From Paulinella micropora (taxonomy: Eukaryota > Cercozoa > Imbricatea > Euglyphida > Paulinellidae): a stretch of 64,000 nucleotides of DNA. Shown piece after piece: positions 46,916 to 57,100 of the stretch (positions are counted from its first letter, which is position 1; each line of letters starts with the position of its first letter). Location of the stretch: positions 138,855 through 202,854 of the forward strand of contig WBZZ01005867.1 in NCBI GenBank assembly GCA_019918135.1, read 5' to 3'. A model generated the notes under the pieces. It searched no databases. It was not told the origin of the DNA and saw nothing but the letters and a program-made list of their open reading frames with translations. A program made the translations under genes and the position numbers.

Positions 46916-47746
46916 ATGTCTAGCCAGCGGCCGGCCCCAAGGGCCGGTACTAACCATGCACGCCACCTGGCTGCGAGCGGTGGAACGGTGCCGGGGGCGG
47001 ACGTGGCCGGTGAACTACAACGTCGCCAAGATCACGCGCGGCGCCTGAAAGCAGCCGTCCGGGCCAAGCTACGAGCGGAGCTGTGGCCGTTACAGGCCAG
47101 GATCGGTTTGTTGCAAGAGCGTGTCGCCAGGTTGCAAGGGGCGCCCGGCGCTGCCAGGCGCAACGTACCAACACCGGGGCCGATTCAGAAGATGCGGGAC
47201 ATGGAAGCTGAACTGCTCCGGACCAACGATACCGCTTACCGGAAGGGGGTTCTTCAGAGCACGAGACAGAGATGGCAAACAGCCTGGCAGGAGTGGTGGG
47301 AGTGGGCACAGAAGAACGTCACGTCCGGGTACGAAGGGTACGTGGCGCAAGCCAAGGAAACCTGGGCCACCGAGCTGGCTGTCTTCTCGCAGCGGACGGG
47401 ACTCGCCGCCTCCGGTACCAGACTGTCTGACACTGACCGAGAGATTGACTTGCAGCCAGCCTTTGGTCCGTGGCTAGCACGGTGGTCCCAGTGGTGGGAA
47501 AAGGACGACACACAGGCTGCGCTGCCGGCGCTAGCACTGCTGGACGCTATGTACGAGCTAGGGCAAAAAAAAGGCGAAGAAGCACGGGTGGTCAAGTGCC
47601 TGACCAGCCTGGGTGCACAGCACCGGGAAGAACGAGAGGGGGGGGCGCGGCTCGAGCTGCAGCAGAGCGGGCAAGAACCACCGCGAGGGGCCGGAGAGAC
47701 CAAACCGGCTGTCGTGGCGCGGCAGGTAGCGGGCCCGACGGATTGA
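46916..47746 (+). CDS. Helical/coiled-coil protein of unknown function
   Basis: The ATG at 46,916 (MSSQRPAPRAGTNHARHLAA) gives 276 residues; frame openness further upstream is compositional. The N-terminal third is basic, then a coiled coil (LQARIGLLQERVARLQGAPG), then Trp-rich helices (QTAWQEWWEWAQKN and LARWSQWWEKDD). It ends with an acidic/Gln-rich tail. The regular Trp spacing suggests a helical bundle. No family match. It lies between the recombinase-like gene and histone H3, convergent with the latter. Confidence 0.55.
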   Translation: MSSQRPAPRAGTNHARHLAASGGTVPGADVAGELQRRQDHARRLKAAVRAKLRAELWPLQARIGLLQERVARLQGAPGAARRNVPTPGPIQKMRDMEAELLRTNDTAYRKGVLQSTRQRWQTAWQEWWEWAQKNVTSGYEGYVAQAKETWATELAVFSQRTGLAASGTRLSDTDREIDLQPAFGPWLARWSQWWEKDDTQAALPALALLDAMYELGQKKGEEARVVKCLTSLGAQHREEREGGARLELQQSGQEPPRGAGETKPAVVARQVAGPTD

Positions 47747-47922
47747 ACGAAGCAGCGCGCCTAGCTCGTTGGGAGGGGGGCACCCCTCCGCTCAGGCACA
47801 CTCTGAGTCTGGGGCTGGTCGCTGCACTTGCAGGTGAAAGGACTCAACCGGACCCCGGCCGGCTCGGTACTATCTAAAAAACCGGTTTTTATTTTTTTTA
47901 GTGTGTATACAAGTTCCCTTTT

Positions 47923-47928
47923 TTTAAT
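47923..47928 (-). terminator. ATTAAA polyadenylation-like signal of histone H3
   Basis: TTTAAT (ATTAAA on the minus strand) lies 20 bases past the H3 stop, in an AT-rich island at 47,875-47,945. No canonical histone stem-loop is obvious, so the transcript is probably polyadenylated. Confidence 0.5.
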
Positions 47929-47947
47929 CAAAACCAACAAACTGCAG

Positions 47948-48382
47948 TTACTTAGGTACAAAAAATTCACTAGGCGAGCGTTCACCCCGGATGCGACGCG
48001 CCAAACGGATGTCGTTGGTTCTCACGGTGATGCGTTTGGCATGGATGGCACACAGCTGTGCCTCTTCGAACAAGTGCACCAGGTAATCTTCCGCGGCCTC
48101 TTGCAAAGCGAGGATCGCCACGGACTGGAAGCGCAGGTCCGACTTGAAGTCTTGCGCGATCTCCCGGACGAGGCGAGCGAAGGGTAGCTTGCGCAGCAGC
48201 AGGTCCTGGGACTTCTGGTAGCGGCGGATCTCGCGTAGGGCCACGGTACCAGGGCGGTAGCGGTAGGGCTTCTTGACTCCACCGCTGACGACGGCGGTCT
48301 TGCGTGCGGCCTTGGTAGCCAGTTGCCGGCGCAGAGCTTGGCCACCGGTGCTCTTGCGTGCGGTCTGCTTGGTGCGAGCCAT
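47948..48382 (-). CDS. H3: Histone H3
   Basis: This intact 144-residue protein starts [17 protein letters not shown] at the ATG at 48,382. The tail keeps K4, K9, S10, K23, K27 and K36 equivalents but has Gln at position 14 and Arg at 18. The histone fold is very close to eukaryotic H3 ([40 protein letters not shown]). The Cys and His of the putative copper site are kept (CAIH). A novel C-terminal extension, SPSEFFVPK, follows the usual RRIRGER end. H3 pairs with H4 in nucleosomes. Neither H4 nor other histones are in the window. It is intronless and in viral context, so it is either a virus-acquired or a host gene. Confidence 0.95.
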   Translation of the reverse strand: MARTKQTARKSTGGQALRRQLATKAARKTAVVSGGVKKPYRYRPGTVALREIRRYQKSQDLLLRKLPFARLVREIAQDFKSDLRFQSVAILALQEAAEDYLVHLFEEAQLCAIHAKRITVRTNDIRLARRIRGERSPSEFFVPK

Positions 48383-48900
48383 GGTAGTGTTGGTGCTTAC
48401 AAACTCTAGCGACAGAGGAATTCTGGCCTGGTTAGCTGCGCCCGACGAGGGGGCGTGGGGGGCGCGCGCCCGCGTGCCACGCGCGTCGTTGGAGCGCGTC
48501 ATCGTTTTCGACGCGTGCGCTCTGGAGCGCGCCCCCGTCGCGCGCTCGGCCCCCGTGACACTCTCCCCCCAGCGCGTGCGTGGGGGGGGGGCGCCCGCTC
48601 CGGCAGCGCCTGCGTCGAGCGGCGTGCGCCTGCGTCGAGTGGCGTGCGTGTCACCCCCCCCCCGCCGCTCCCCCTCCCCCGCCCCGGCCACACGCTGGCC
48701 GGGCGTGCGTGCTCTCCCCCCTCTCCACACCCCGCGGCCGGCGTCACGCGCCGGACGGGGCGCGCGCGGCTCTTTCCCCTGGCGGCCCGCCCCGGCGGAC
48801 CCACGCCCCTACCCCCGCCACACCTGCTACCCCAGCCACAACCAGCGGGCGGCCCTCGACCGACCGGTGAGCCAGGCACGGACTGCTCTCTCCCTAGCGC
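48383..48900. other. GC-rich spacer between divergent genes
   Basis: About 520 bases between divergent H3 and the 48,901 gene. It includes a tandem duplication GCGCCTGCGTCGAGxGGCGTGC (48,606-48,645), and C-runs at 48,655-48,665. No gene is supported; overlapping ORFs are compositional. Confidence 0.45.
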
Positions 48901-50211
48901 ATGCCGCCACGCGTGCCTATTCCGGCCCGGTTCTTCCACGCCCGCCGGACCCGCCAGAGCCGGGGCGAGGTCAGGGCCGGAAAGTCGGGCTCTCCGTCCA
49001 CCAGTCTGGGGCAGTACAACGAGTTTGGCGACCTAGGCACTATCCACCGTGAGCTCTACTCTACCCTGCCCTTTGTGCTCCGCGTGGCCTTTCCCCTGGC
49101 CTGGAGCGCGGACGCGACGCCCGCGGGCGCGAGGCGGGACCTGCAGGTCCGGAACCAGCTGTACCGCGCGGTCGCACGCGCGCTGCACCTGCTGAGCGGC
49201 GCACCGGCCGACGAGCTGGCGCTGCAGGTCTGTACCAACTCGACCCCTACCTCGCCGCGCCGGCACGTCTGGTACCTCGCCTGCCCCCAAGCAGAAGTCA
49301 GCCTCGGCCAGCTGTACCAGGTGTACCTGTTCGTCTGCCACGCGCTGGCCCGCGGCGCCGCCGCCCTGCTCGCCGCGGGGGTGGCGGGCGGGGAGCTGAA
49401 CTGGTTCGACGTGCTCGACGTGGCCCTGCTCCTGGACGAAGGCTACGTCGCGCCCTGGCCCCCGGGCGCTGTGAACCGGGCCTATGTCGCGCGGCCCGGC
49501 GGCCTGGAGCTCGTTGGCGAGTACCTGACCACCGTCGTGCACGTGGTGCCGTCCTGGCTGCGGCCGAACGAGGGCGAAGCCCTGCCACGCCTCAACACCG
49601 TGCACTGGATGTACACCTGGCGGCAAACCCTGGGCCGCGCGGCGGACCGCCTGCCCGGCCGGCGCGGCCTGTCCGACGGGGACCTGGCGCTGCTTCGGGA
49701 ACGCTACCACCTGGGCGTCGGCCAGCTAGGGGATTGGTTCGAGCACTTCGTACCGGAAAGCCGCCCTTCGTTCTGCGCGGCGCTGCAGGCCGAATTGGAA
49801 TGCGGCCTGCGCGTCAGACCCGTGAGGGCGTTCCGTCTGGCGGCAGGCGGCGTGCTGGTCACGAGCGCCAACCAGGGCGGCGGCCGAGACTTCAGAGTGT
49901 TGACCACCAGCGGGCTCTGGTTGGCCACCCTCGCGGAAAATCCCGACGACACCTTTACCCGAGACTACGGCCGCTCCTGGCTGCAGTCCCTGGTCAAGCT
50001 GCGCGAGGGGCTCGGCACGCCCGACGACACCGGCTTCCGGCTGGTGGCGGGAACGGCTGGCCTGCTGGCGGCGGTCCGTGCGCTTGCGCACAGACTCCGC
50101 CCTGACTGCAGCGACGAGACAGTGAACGGGGACCTCCACTCCGGCGGCCTGGTCTCCTACCGCCTGTTCCGGCGTGCGTGCAGCCTCAGAGACCGGCCCG
50201 GGAGTGCGTAG
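48901..50211 (+). CDS. Unknown conserved-looking protein
   Basis: This intact 436-residue protein has its ATG at 48,901. After a basic leader (FFHARRTRQSRGEVRAG), the protein is globular, with helices rich in Leu and Ala (LYQVYLFVCHALARGAAALL) and several Trp motifs (HWMYTWRQTLGRAADRLPG and FTRDYGRSWLQSLVKL). The C-terminal NGDLHSGGLVSYR superficially resembles a kinase catalytic loop, but it lies at the end of the protein with no following DFG. No membrane or signal segments. No family is recognised. Confidence 0.6.
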   Translation: MPPRVPIPARFFHARRTRQSRGEVRAGKSGSPSTSLGQYNEFGDLGTIHRELYSTLPFVLRVAFPLAWSADATPAGARRDLQVRNQLYRAVARALHLLSGAPADELALQVCTNSTPTSPRRHVWYLACPQAEVSLGQLYQVYLFVCHALARGAAALLAAGVAGGELNWFDVLDVALLLDEGYVAPWPPGAVNRAYVARPGGLELVGEYLTTVVHVVPSWLRPNEGEALPRLNTVHWMYTWRQTLGRAADRLPGRRGLSDGDLALLRERYHLGVGQLGDWFEHFVPESRPSFCAALQAELECGLRVRPVRAFRLAAGGVLVTSANQGGGRDFRVLTTSGLWLATLAENPDDTFTRDYGRSWLQSLVKLREGLGTPDDTGFRLVAGTAGLLAAVRALAHRLRPDCSDETVNGDLHSGGLVSYRLFRRACSLRDRPGSA

Positions 50212-50876
50212 CCCCTGGCGGACGGCGTCCTGCCCCCGGCCAGCGTGCCAAGCGAGCCTGACCTCTGTCCCTTGTAGCTCACGGGCCTGCCGGAACGTAA
50301 TAGCTGAACATTTTAATATATACAAAGCTATTCCTGGTCTTCTCTGCGCCAGCCCGAGGGTGCTAGATAGTCTCCAAGCCGCTCCACTTGCTGCAATCTT
50401 AATACGCTCGTCTGGTCTGTGTTGTTGTTTTCAGGCCATGTCAGCTTCTCTAGCTGGTCACAGTGCACTGGCTGTTGACTGACTGGCCGGCATCCCTGAG
50501 CTCGCTCTTTCTCTGTCTTTCTCGTGCTCTCTGTGTCCTCCCTTCGATGGGTGGTTGGGAACAGTCATTAAAAGCGCGATGAAGCCGTTCTCGGCACGAA
50601 AGGGAAGGGGGAGAGTGCACCCGCCTCCCCGGCCCGGACTAGACGCTGGCGGGACATGACAGGCGTGGCCGCCGGGCCCGGGGGCAAGGGAGGCGGAAGG
50701 GAGGAGAGGGAGGCGGAAGGAGGGCGAGGGAGGCGGAAGGTGAGGAGAGGGAGGCGGAAGGCAGGGAGGGAGGCGGAAGGCAGGGCGGGGGGAGTGGCAC
50801 GCGGCCGTGCCTCCGCCCACCCCCCTCCCCGTGCCGGGGCCACGCCGGCGGGGCCACGCCGCGCCCGGGCCAGTGC
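50212..50876. other. Intergenic region with GGGAGGCGGAAG minisatellite
   Basis: About 665 bases. An AT-rich stretch (50,300-50,420, with TTTTAATATATAC) follows the upstream gene. ATTAAAAGCGCG lies near 50,567. From 50,690 to 50,795 there are five to six copies of GGGAGGCGGAAGG with variable spacers. The ATG of the next gene follows at 50,877. Confidence 0.55.
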
Positions 50877-53800
50877 ATGAGCTTCACGCGCTTTGAAGAC
50901 CTGCTGAGCGCGGGGGGCGCGGACGCAGAGGAGGGGGAGGACGACGAGGGGGGCGACGGCCTCCCGCCGGACAGCGCCGGGTGGTTGGACTACGGCCGGG
51001 ACGACGAGGACACCGGCTCCTCTTCTTCCAGCGACGACGACGACGCCCCCGCGGAGAGTGACGCCCCGGAGATCGCCACCGAGGTGTGGTTCGACCCGCG
51101 CGGCGAGGACCCGCGCGGTGAGCTCGAGCAAGAGCTCCGTGTCCTGCGGGCGTTCCTGGAGTCCGCCTTCAACCCGGCGCGCTGGGGGCGCGTGGCGGCG
51201 CCGAGCACGGCGCGGCAGCACGTGCGGCGTGCCAGGTTCTTCGCGGTGTACGCCGCGCACACGCTGCCCTGCCAGGTCCGGTGCCTGCGGGAGGCGCTGG
51301 CCCAGGACGGCGAGCGGGCCAAGCAGCTGCTGACGGGCTTTGCCGAGGCCATGAGCCCGCGCTGGAAGTCGGCGACCCTGGCCGGCTACCTGGCCACGCT
51401 GCTGCAGGTCAGGGCCATGTTCTGGTCGGAGTTGTGGCAGGCCCGCCTGTACCCGGACGTCTCGCGCTGGCTAGGCAACCTGCACCGCCAGGCCCTGGCG
51501 TACGCCGCCGTGGAGGGGCGCTATGCGCCGCCCGAGCGGCCGGCGCAGTCCCTGTGGGACCTGCAGAGCCTGTTGTTTGCGGCCATTGCCGATTACCTCC
51601 ACCATTACCCCGAGGACCGAGAGCGGCGCTCGTCGGTCCCGCTCACCGAGGAGCGGTGGCCTGACTACCGGGAGGGCGTGCTGCGCCCCGCCCGGGTCGC
51701 CCTGCTGTGCTTGACCCTGACGCCGCCGGTGTCGAGGTCGTACATCCTGCGCAACCTCGAGTTTGGCCGCTCGTTGGAGCGCGACGTGGAGCAGGGCACG
51801 TGGTGCCTGAGCCTCACGGACCCGTTGGCGCTGAGCTCGCAGCAGAACAAGACGCGCGCCACGTACGGGGGCTACCGGCTGCCGCGCAGCCCCAACAGCT
51901 GGCCCGCGGCGAGGTTCCCCGCCCAGAAGTGCCCGTGGCCCCGGGGCTTCCAGCTGCGGGACGGCCGGGGGTCGGCGCTGGACTTCTGCCTGCTGGACCT
52001 GCAGCAGCGCGTGCTGCCCCCGCTGCTGGGGCAAGCGACCGGCGGGCCGACCGCGCTGTTCCCCCGGGCGCTCAAGTACCGGACGCGGGCCGGCTGGGCC
52101 CGGCACGCGGCCAAGCGCCACGAGCCCCTGGACGGCCGCGACTGGGCGCTCTTCTTCCGCGAGGCGTGTGAGCACTACGCGTCGAAGCTCGTAGTCGACG
52201 GGCAGGAGTTCCAGCGCCCCGCGGGCTGGAGCCAGTACCTGGTGCCGAAGAACACGCGGCCGGCGAGCGAGACGATGGTGCGCAACCTGGAGGGCCAGGA
52301 GGTGGGGGCGGAGCTGGGCCTGCGCGCCGCGCCCGGCCAGCGGACGGCCGTGACGGCCGACGACCTGGCCATCTTTGCGTTCGGGTCGCAGCACTCGGTG
52401 CGCACGGTGGAGCGCTCGTACCTGCTGCCCAGCTACTTTGAAGAACGCGCGCGCAAGCTGGTGGCATGGATCGATTCGGGGCTGCGTGAGCCGCACTGGA
52501 CCGCCGAAGTTAAGCAGGAGAAGCTGCAAGTGACGCGCAGCCAGGCGGCCCAGAAGTTCTGCCAGCAGTTCTCGCTGCGCGGCCCCGTGCTGGAGCCCCT
52601 GCCAGCGGCCGAGGCAGCGCGGCGCGCCCGCGACCGGGCGGCCGTGCGCAACCTGCGGGGCTACACCATCCTGAACCTGCACGCGCAGCTGGGCCAGGCC
52701 GAGGCCGGCCAGCACGTGCCCGCGCGGGCCGAGCCACGGCCGTGGCCGGCCGTGGTCGTGGTGGATGACCCGGGCTTCGACGTGGTGGGCTTCCAGCAGG
52801 TGTACGGCCTCGACGCCAGGCAGGCTGCCAGGACCCTCACGGCCTTTTGGCAAAAGCGCCCGGACCAGGGCGCGCTGCACGGGGTCCGTATCCACGTCGT
52901 CCGCACGCTGCTGGAGGAGGGCGGGGAGGCCCTCCGGCGGGTAGTGGGTGAACCCCCGGCGGACCTGGCGTCCAACTGGCAGGCGGCGAAGGAGTACCAG
53001 ACTAAGTACGGGCGGGCTTTGCTGGCCAACGCCGGGTATTGGGAGCGGGGCGTGGCGGACTGCCTGCCCCCGCACGCAGAGGCGGGAGACGCGAAGAGAT
53101 GGCCCGACGCCAGCCAGCTCGCTCAGCCCTACTTCTTCCGTTTCCGGATCAGGGACCGCGCGTACGGGGGCTGGCCCGACCGGTGGACGACGGCGGCCGA
53201 GGTGTTGGCGTGGTATGGAGCGAAGCGTGGCCACCTGCTAGGCAGCTGGTGCGCGAGGCAGGGCCTGGCCGTCCAGTCCAAGCTGCAGGCGTACTTGGAC
53301 GCGCTGCGAGTCAGGTCGGCGCAACGCCTGGCCGCGCCGGCCGACCAGTTCGTGCTGGTCCAGTGGGTCGGCACCGCGCCCGAGCGCACCGAGGGCTACG
53401 AGCCCGCCGGCCGCGAGTACTGGGGGCCCTGGTACGACCGCAACTGGGCCTGGCTGCCGGTCGCGTTGCTGCAGAAGGAGTACAACCGCGCGGACTGGAC
53501 CGTGACCTACGACTTGCTGACCCACCGCCTGGGCGTGCACGGCAAGTTTGCCCTGTACCTGCCCCGGCCGTGGTGGCCGAGGTCCGCAGCCAGGCCCGCG
53601 TCGTCGTCGTCGCGGCGCCCGCCGCTCCGCCCGCCGCGCCGCCCGCCACTCTTGCGCCGGGCGCCGGCAGGCCGGGGGGCGGGCGGCGTGCCCAGAAGAA
53701 AGGGGCTAGCGGGGCTAAGCGGGGCGCGGCGAGCGCGTCCTGAGCCCCCTTGCTCTGCGCCGGCTGCTTGGGCGTCGCCGCTCCCGGGTGGTCGTCCGGT

Positions 53801-53891
53801 ACTGTCGGCTGGGGGGGGGCAGGAGTGCTCCCTCCCCTCCTCTAGGCCGCACCCTCTCTCTCTCTCTCACGGCCGCACGCGGCCTGATTAA
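50877..53891 (+). CDS. Tyrosine-recombinase-like protein 2
   Basis: This frame of up to 1,004 residues has its ATG at 50,877. An acidic Ser/Asp N-terminus (residues 12-70) precedes the recombinase-like core: WDLQSLLFAAIADYLHHYP, TPPVSRSYILRNLEFG (R287), QQNKTRATYGGYRLP (K325), SETMVRNLEG (R469), FGSQHSVRTVERSYLLP (H506 and Tyr nucleophile Y515). All five key positions of a tyrosine recombinase can be placed, unlike in the 45,044-46,600 paralogue, so it may be active. A large C-terminal domain of about 480 residues is unassigned. Near 53,570 a shifted frame gives a basic tail (AQKKGASGAKRG) ending at 53,743, which may be the true end. Confidence 0.6.
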   Translation: MSFTRFEDLLSAGGADAEEGEDDEGGDGLPPDSAGWLDYGRDDEDTGSSSSSDDDDAPAESDAPEIATEVWFDPRGEDPRGELEQELRVLRAFLESAFNPARWGRVAAPSTARQHVRRARFFAVYAAHTLPCQVRCLREALAQDGERAKQLLTGFAEAMSPRWKSATLAGYLATLLQVRAMFWSELWQARLYPDVSRWLGNLHRQALAYAAVEGRYAPPERPAQSLWDLQSLLFAAIADYLHHYPEDRERRSSVPLTEERWPDYREGVLRPARVALLCLTLTPPVSRSYILRNLEFGRSLERDVEQGTWCLSLTDPLALSSQQNKTRATYGGYRLPRSPNSWPAARFPAQKCPWPRGFQLRDGRGSALDFCLLDLQQRVLPPLLGQATGGPTALFPRALKYRTRAGWARHAAKRHEPLDGRDWALFFREACEHYASKLVVDGQEFQRPAGWSQYLVPKNTRPASETMVRNLEGQEVGAELGLRAAPGQRTAVTADDLAIFAFGSQHSVRTVERSYLLPSYFEERARKLVAWIDSGLREPHWTAEVKQEKLQVTRSQAAQKFCQQFSLRGPVLEPLPAAEAARRARDRAAVRNLRGYTILNLHAQLGQAEAGQHVPARAEPRPWPAVVVVDDPGFDVVGFQQVYGLDARQAARTLTAFWQKRPDQGALHGVRIHVVRTLLEEGGEALRRVVGEPPADLASNWQAAKEYQTKYGRALLANAGYWERGVADCLPPHAEAGDAKRWPDASQLAQPYFFRFRIRDRAYGGWPDRWTTAAEVLAWYGAKRGHLLGSWCARQGLAVQSKLQAYLDALRVRSAQRLAAPADQFVLVQWVGTAPERTEGYEPAGREYWGPWYDRNWAWLPVALLQKEYNRADWTVTYDLLTHRLGVHGKFALYLPRPWWPRSAARPASSSSRRPPLRPPRRPPLLRRAPAGRGAGGVPRRKGLAGLSGARRARPEPPCSAPAAWASPLPGGRPVLSAGGGQECSLPSSRPHPLSLSHGRTRPD

Positions 53892-53905
53892 GCAAGAGCC
53901 TCTGT

Positions 53906-53911
53906 AATAAA
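53906..53911 (+). terminator. AATAAA polyadenylation-like signal
   Basis: AATAAA within TGTAATAAAGAAATAC, 15 bases past 53,891, in a short AT-rich patch preceded by TGATTAAGCAA (53,885), the string also found at 40,471. Confidence 0.5.
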
Positions 53912-54122
53912 GAAATACTTAGCCCTGCTAGGGGCCAGACTGTACAACCCCGCCTTTGGCCTGCCGGCCGTCCCTTTCCTCTCCCCCCCTCTGGGGACGT
54001 GGCCATGCCGGGGGGCAGGCCGTTCCTTTCCTCTCCCTCTGGGGGCGTGGCCGTGCCGGTGTGTGCCTCACGCCGCCCGGGGTCCGCTCGGGTCGTCGGG
54101 GTCCGCTCGGGTCCGTGCGGGG

Positions 54123-57100
54123 TCAGTCGCACGGCCGGAGCCGGAAGAAGGCGTCCCCTAGGGGGGGTGGCCGGCCACTAAAGAAACTCCAGTAGGACGA
54201 GTCGGGGTGGGAGGCCTGTCCCAGGCTCTCGCCGAGGAAGGTGCGGCCGTTGCGTTCAAAGAGTGACTTCTCGAACGGGTCCCGCTCCAGCTTCTCGTAG
54301 CCGCTGCGGCTGACGGGCAGCAGCGTGCCCGTGTGCGTCATCACGCGCGACAGTGTTTCGGTGTGCAGCTGGTTGAGGCCCCCGATGCCCGCCAGGGACC
54401 GGCCCAGCTCGTAGCGCAGGCACAGCGCCGCCGCCTCGATGCCGAGCAGCTGGTACGCGAGGGAGGGGTCGCTGAACTCGACGGTCTCGGGCACCCACTC
54501 CGGGCGGGCGAGCAGCTTGCGCAGCCGCTCCAGGCTGACCTGGCCCGGCTGCAGCGCCAGGCTGAGCACGGACGACGCCCGGTCGTAGCTGGCCTTGGCG
54601 ACGCCGGTCGCGGGCCAGCAGGCGGCCAGGGCCCGGCGCAGGGCCGACGTACAGAACAGCTCGGTGCTGTTGTACTGGTACGTGCTGGCGCGCACCCGGC
54701 GGGTCGTGGGCGGCCGCTTCGGGGACCCACCGCCACCGGCGGCGGGGGCCGGCGGCCGCTTCGGGGACCCGTCGTCCCCGGCGGCGGGCCGGACCAAGCG
54801 GGCGAACAGGTACAGGCGGGCGTGGGGGGGCACGGCGTCCCCGGCGGGGGCCTCGACCCAGGCCGACAGCGCCAGGAAGGCGGGCAGCTGGGCGCGGACG
54901 GCCGCGACCACCAGGCGGTGGGTCAGCCCGCGCCGGGCGCAGGCCTCGCCGTCCAGCTCGAGGACACAGCCCTCCGCCGACACCGGGGCGCCGCCGCCCC
55001 CCCGCCGGCGGCGCACGCGCCCCCCGCCGGCGTCCAGGTCCCGGTCCTGCTGGTACAGCCAGAGCGCCCGCCCGCGCGTGGCGGCCTGCGCCTGGGCCGC
55101 GCGCAGCTCCTGGTGGTAGTCCCGGAAGCCGTGCAGCTCGAGGCAGAGCTCGTACGGTTCGAGCTGCTCAAAGAGGTTGACGAACTCGGCGGGCGCGCTG
55201 CCGCTGTGCAGGGCCGGCACGCGGCCGCGGGCCGCGGGGTCGAGCCCGCGCCAGCGCTCGATCTCGGGCAACGAGCGCACCCGGCCGAGCACGAAGTAGT
55301 CCCGCTGCTTCGGCTGCAGCCTGGTCAGGGCCAGGATGCGCGGGAGGCCCTCGGTGGACCGCATGACGCTGCTGGCCTTGTGCCGGGTGTTGAGCGTGAG
55401 CTGGGTGCCCAGGTGGCCGTACGACGAGGCGGCCAGGCCCCCCACGGAGTGGCCAAAGTGCAGCAGCGAGCGCCCGCAGCAGTACAGGACCTGCTTGAGC
55501 AGCGCCTCCAACAGGCCGAGCGACAGGGCGTAGACGCCGGCCGCGCGGTGGGCCGTGAGCTCCGACGCGACGTACGCCTGCGGGCTGGACCAGGCCTCCT
55601 CGTCCGGCGATTGCAGCAGGGCCAGGACGGCGCGCTCCACGAGCTCGTGGGCCCGGGCGGCGTCGCGCTCCGGTGCGAGCGGTGCCTCCCGTGCCAGCGC
55701 CGGGTAGCCCCGGCGCACCCGGCACACCAGCTCCGGCAGGCCAAAGGGCGCCTGCGGGGCCCAGGCCGCGTCGGGGCGGACGAGCGCCGCCCGCCAGCGC
55801 AGGCGGGCGAACAGGACGACGGAGCGCCGCACGCGCTCCGCCTCGGCCGGCCGGACGCCCAGCTCTGCCTGGACCACGGCCCACAGGTCCCGGCAGTGGC
55901 CGCACGCGCCCGTGGCTACCGGCGCCCCGGCGGGCGGGGGGCGCTCGAGGCAGAGCGGGAGCAGCGGGTGCCGGCCGCAGGGCCTGGCGCGCTGCTGGTG
56001 TTGCTGCTGCAAGAGGTCGGCGAGCCGTGACTCGACCGGGCGCCAGTGGAGCCCGTCCTGCAGCCGGCCGGGGAAGTCGATGACACAGTCCCGCCCGCGC
56101 ACCAGCAGGCCCGGGGGCGCCAGGTAAGCGCCCTGCAGCACAAAGTTGAGGGTGTGCTGGAAGTAGCCCGTGGTGGCCACGGTCCGCACGTTCTGGCCCA
56201 CGACCTCGCGCGACGCGGCCATGTGCCAGCCGAAGCTGCGCAGCGACAGCCCGGCCAGGAAGGACTCGCGCACGAAGCCGCTGTCGTCGGGCGCGCCGGG
56301 GCGCGAGTAGGCGCTGCGCCGGCCGCCGACGCTCGGCTCGATCAGGGAGCCGGCGTACAGGTGCAGGCCGGCCTGGAGCTGCAACTGCTGCACGTCCTCG
56401 AGGGAGCCCTTGGCGCCCGACACGATGCTGGACATGATCCCGCGCGTGTGCGGCGCGGCCAGCCAGGCCCGCTGGTGTTCTTGCGCCAGGGACCGCAGCC
56501 GGGCCCCGTGCTGGTTGCACCGGGCGAGCAGGTCGCGCTCGGCGCCCAGGTCCGCCGCCAGCAGGGCGGCCAGGCGCCGCTCACGGCGAACCCAGCCCGG
56601 CCGGCGGGCCGGGGGCGGGGCACGCCCGGCGCCGGGGCCGGGGCCGGGGCGGGGCCGGGGGGCCGTCCCAGCGCCGGGGGGGGCGGCAGCTCCGCCGCGG
56701 GGCGCGGGGCCAGGTCCGCCAGCGACAGCGTGAGGGCGCGGCGGCGGTTCAGCCAGGCCACGAACACGCTGACGCAGTCGAGGAAGAAGGCCGCCCACTG
56801 GGGGGCGTAGTCGCTGTACAGGAGCTTGACGAGGCTGTCGCGGCCCTGGCCCAGGGGCGGCGCGGGGGGCCCAGCGGCCCCGGCTCGCCCCCCCGGCCCG
56901 ACGCCAGCGCGTGGCGGGCCTGCGCCTGGCTCACGAAGGACAGGGGCAGGAACCAGCCCAGCACGTCCCACGCGGTGCAGCCGCCGTCCGGCGGCCCCGG
57001 GCCCGCGCGCAGGTAGCCGGGGGGCGCCGGCACGTGCCGCTCCAGCTGCGCGCGCAGGGACAGGACGTCGGCCGGGCCAAAGGTGTCGGGCCCCCGGAGT

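Noticed and set aside
48901..50211. NGDLHSGG motif as a kinase catalytic loop
   Set aside because: It lies about 25 residues from the C-terminus with no downstream DFG or alpha-F helix, so a kinase assignment is not justified.
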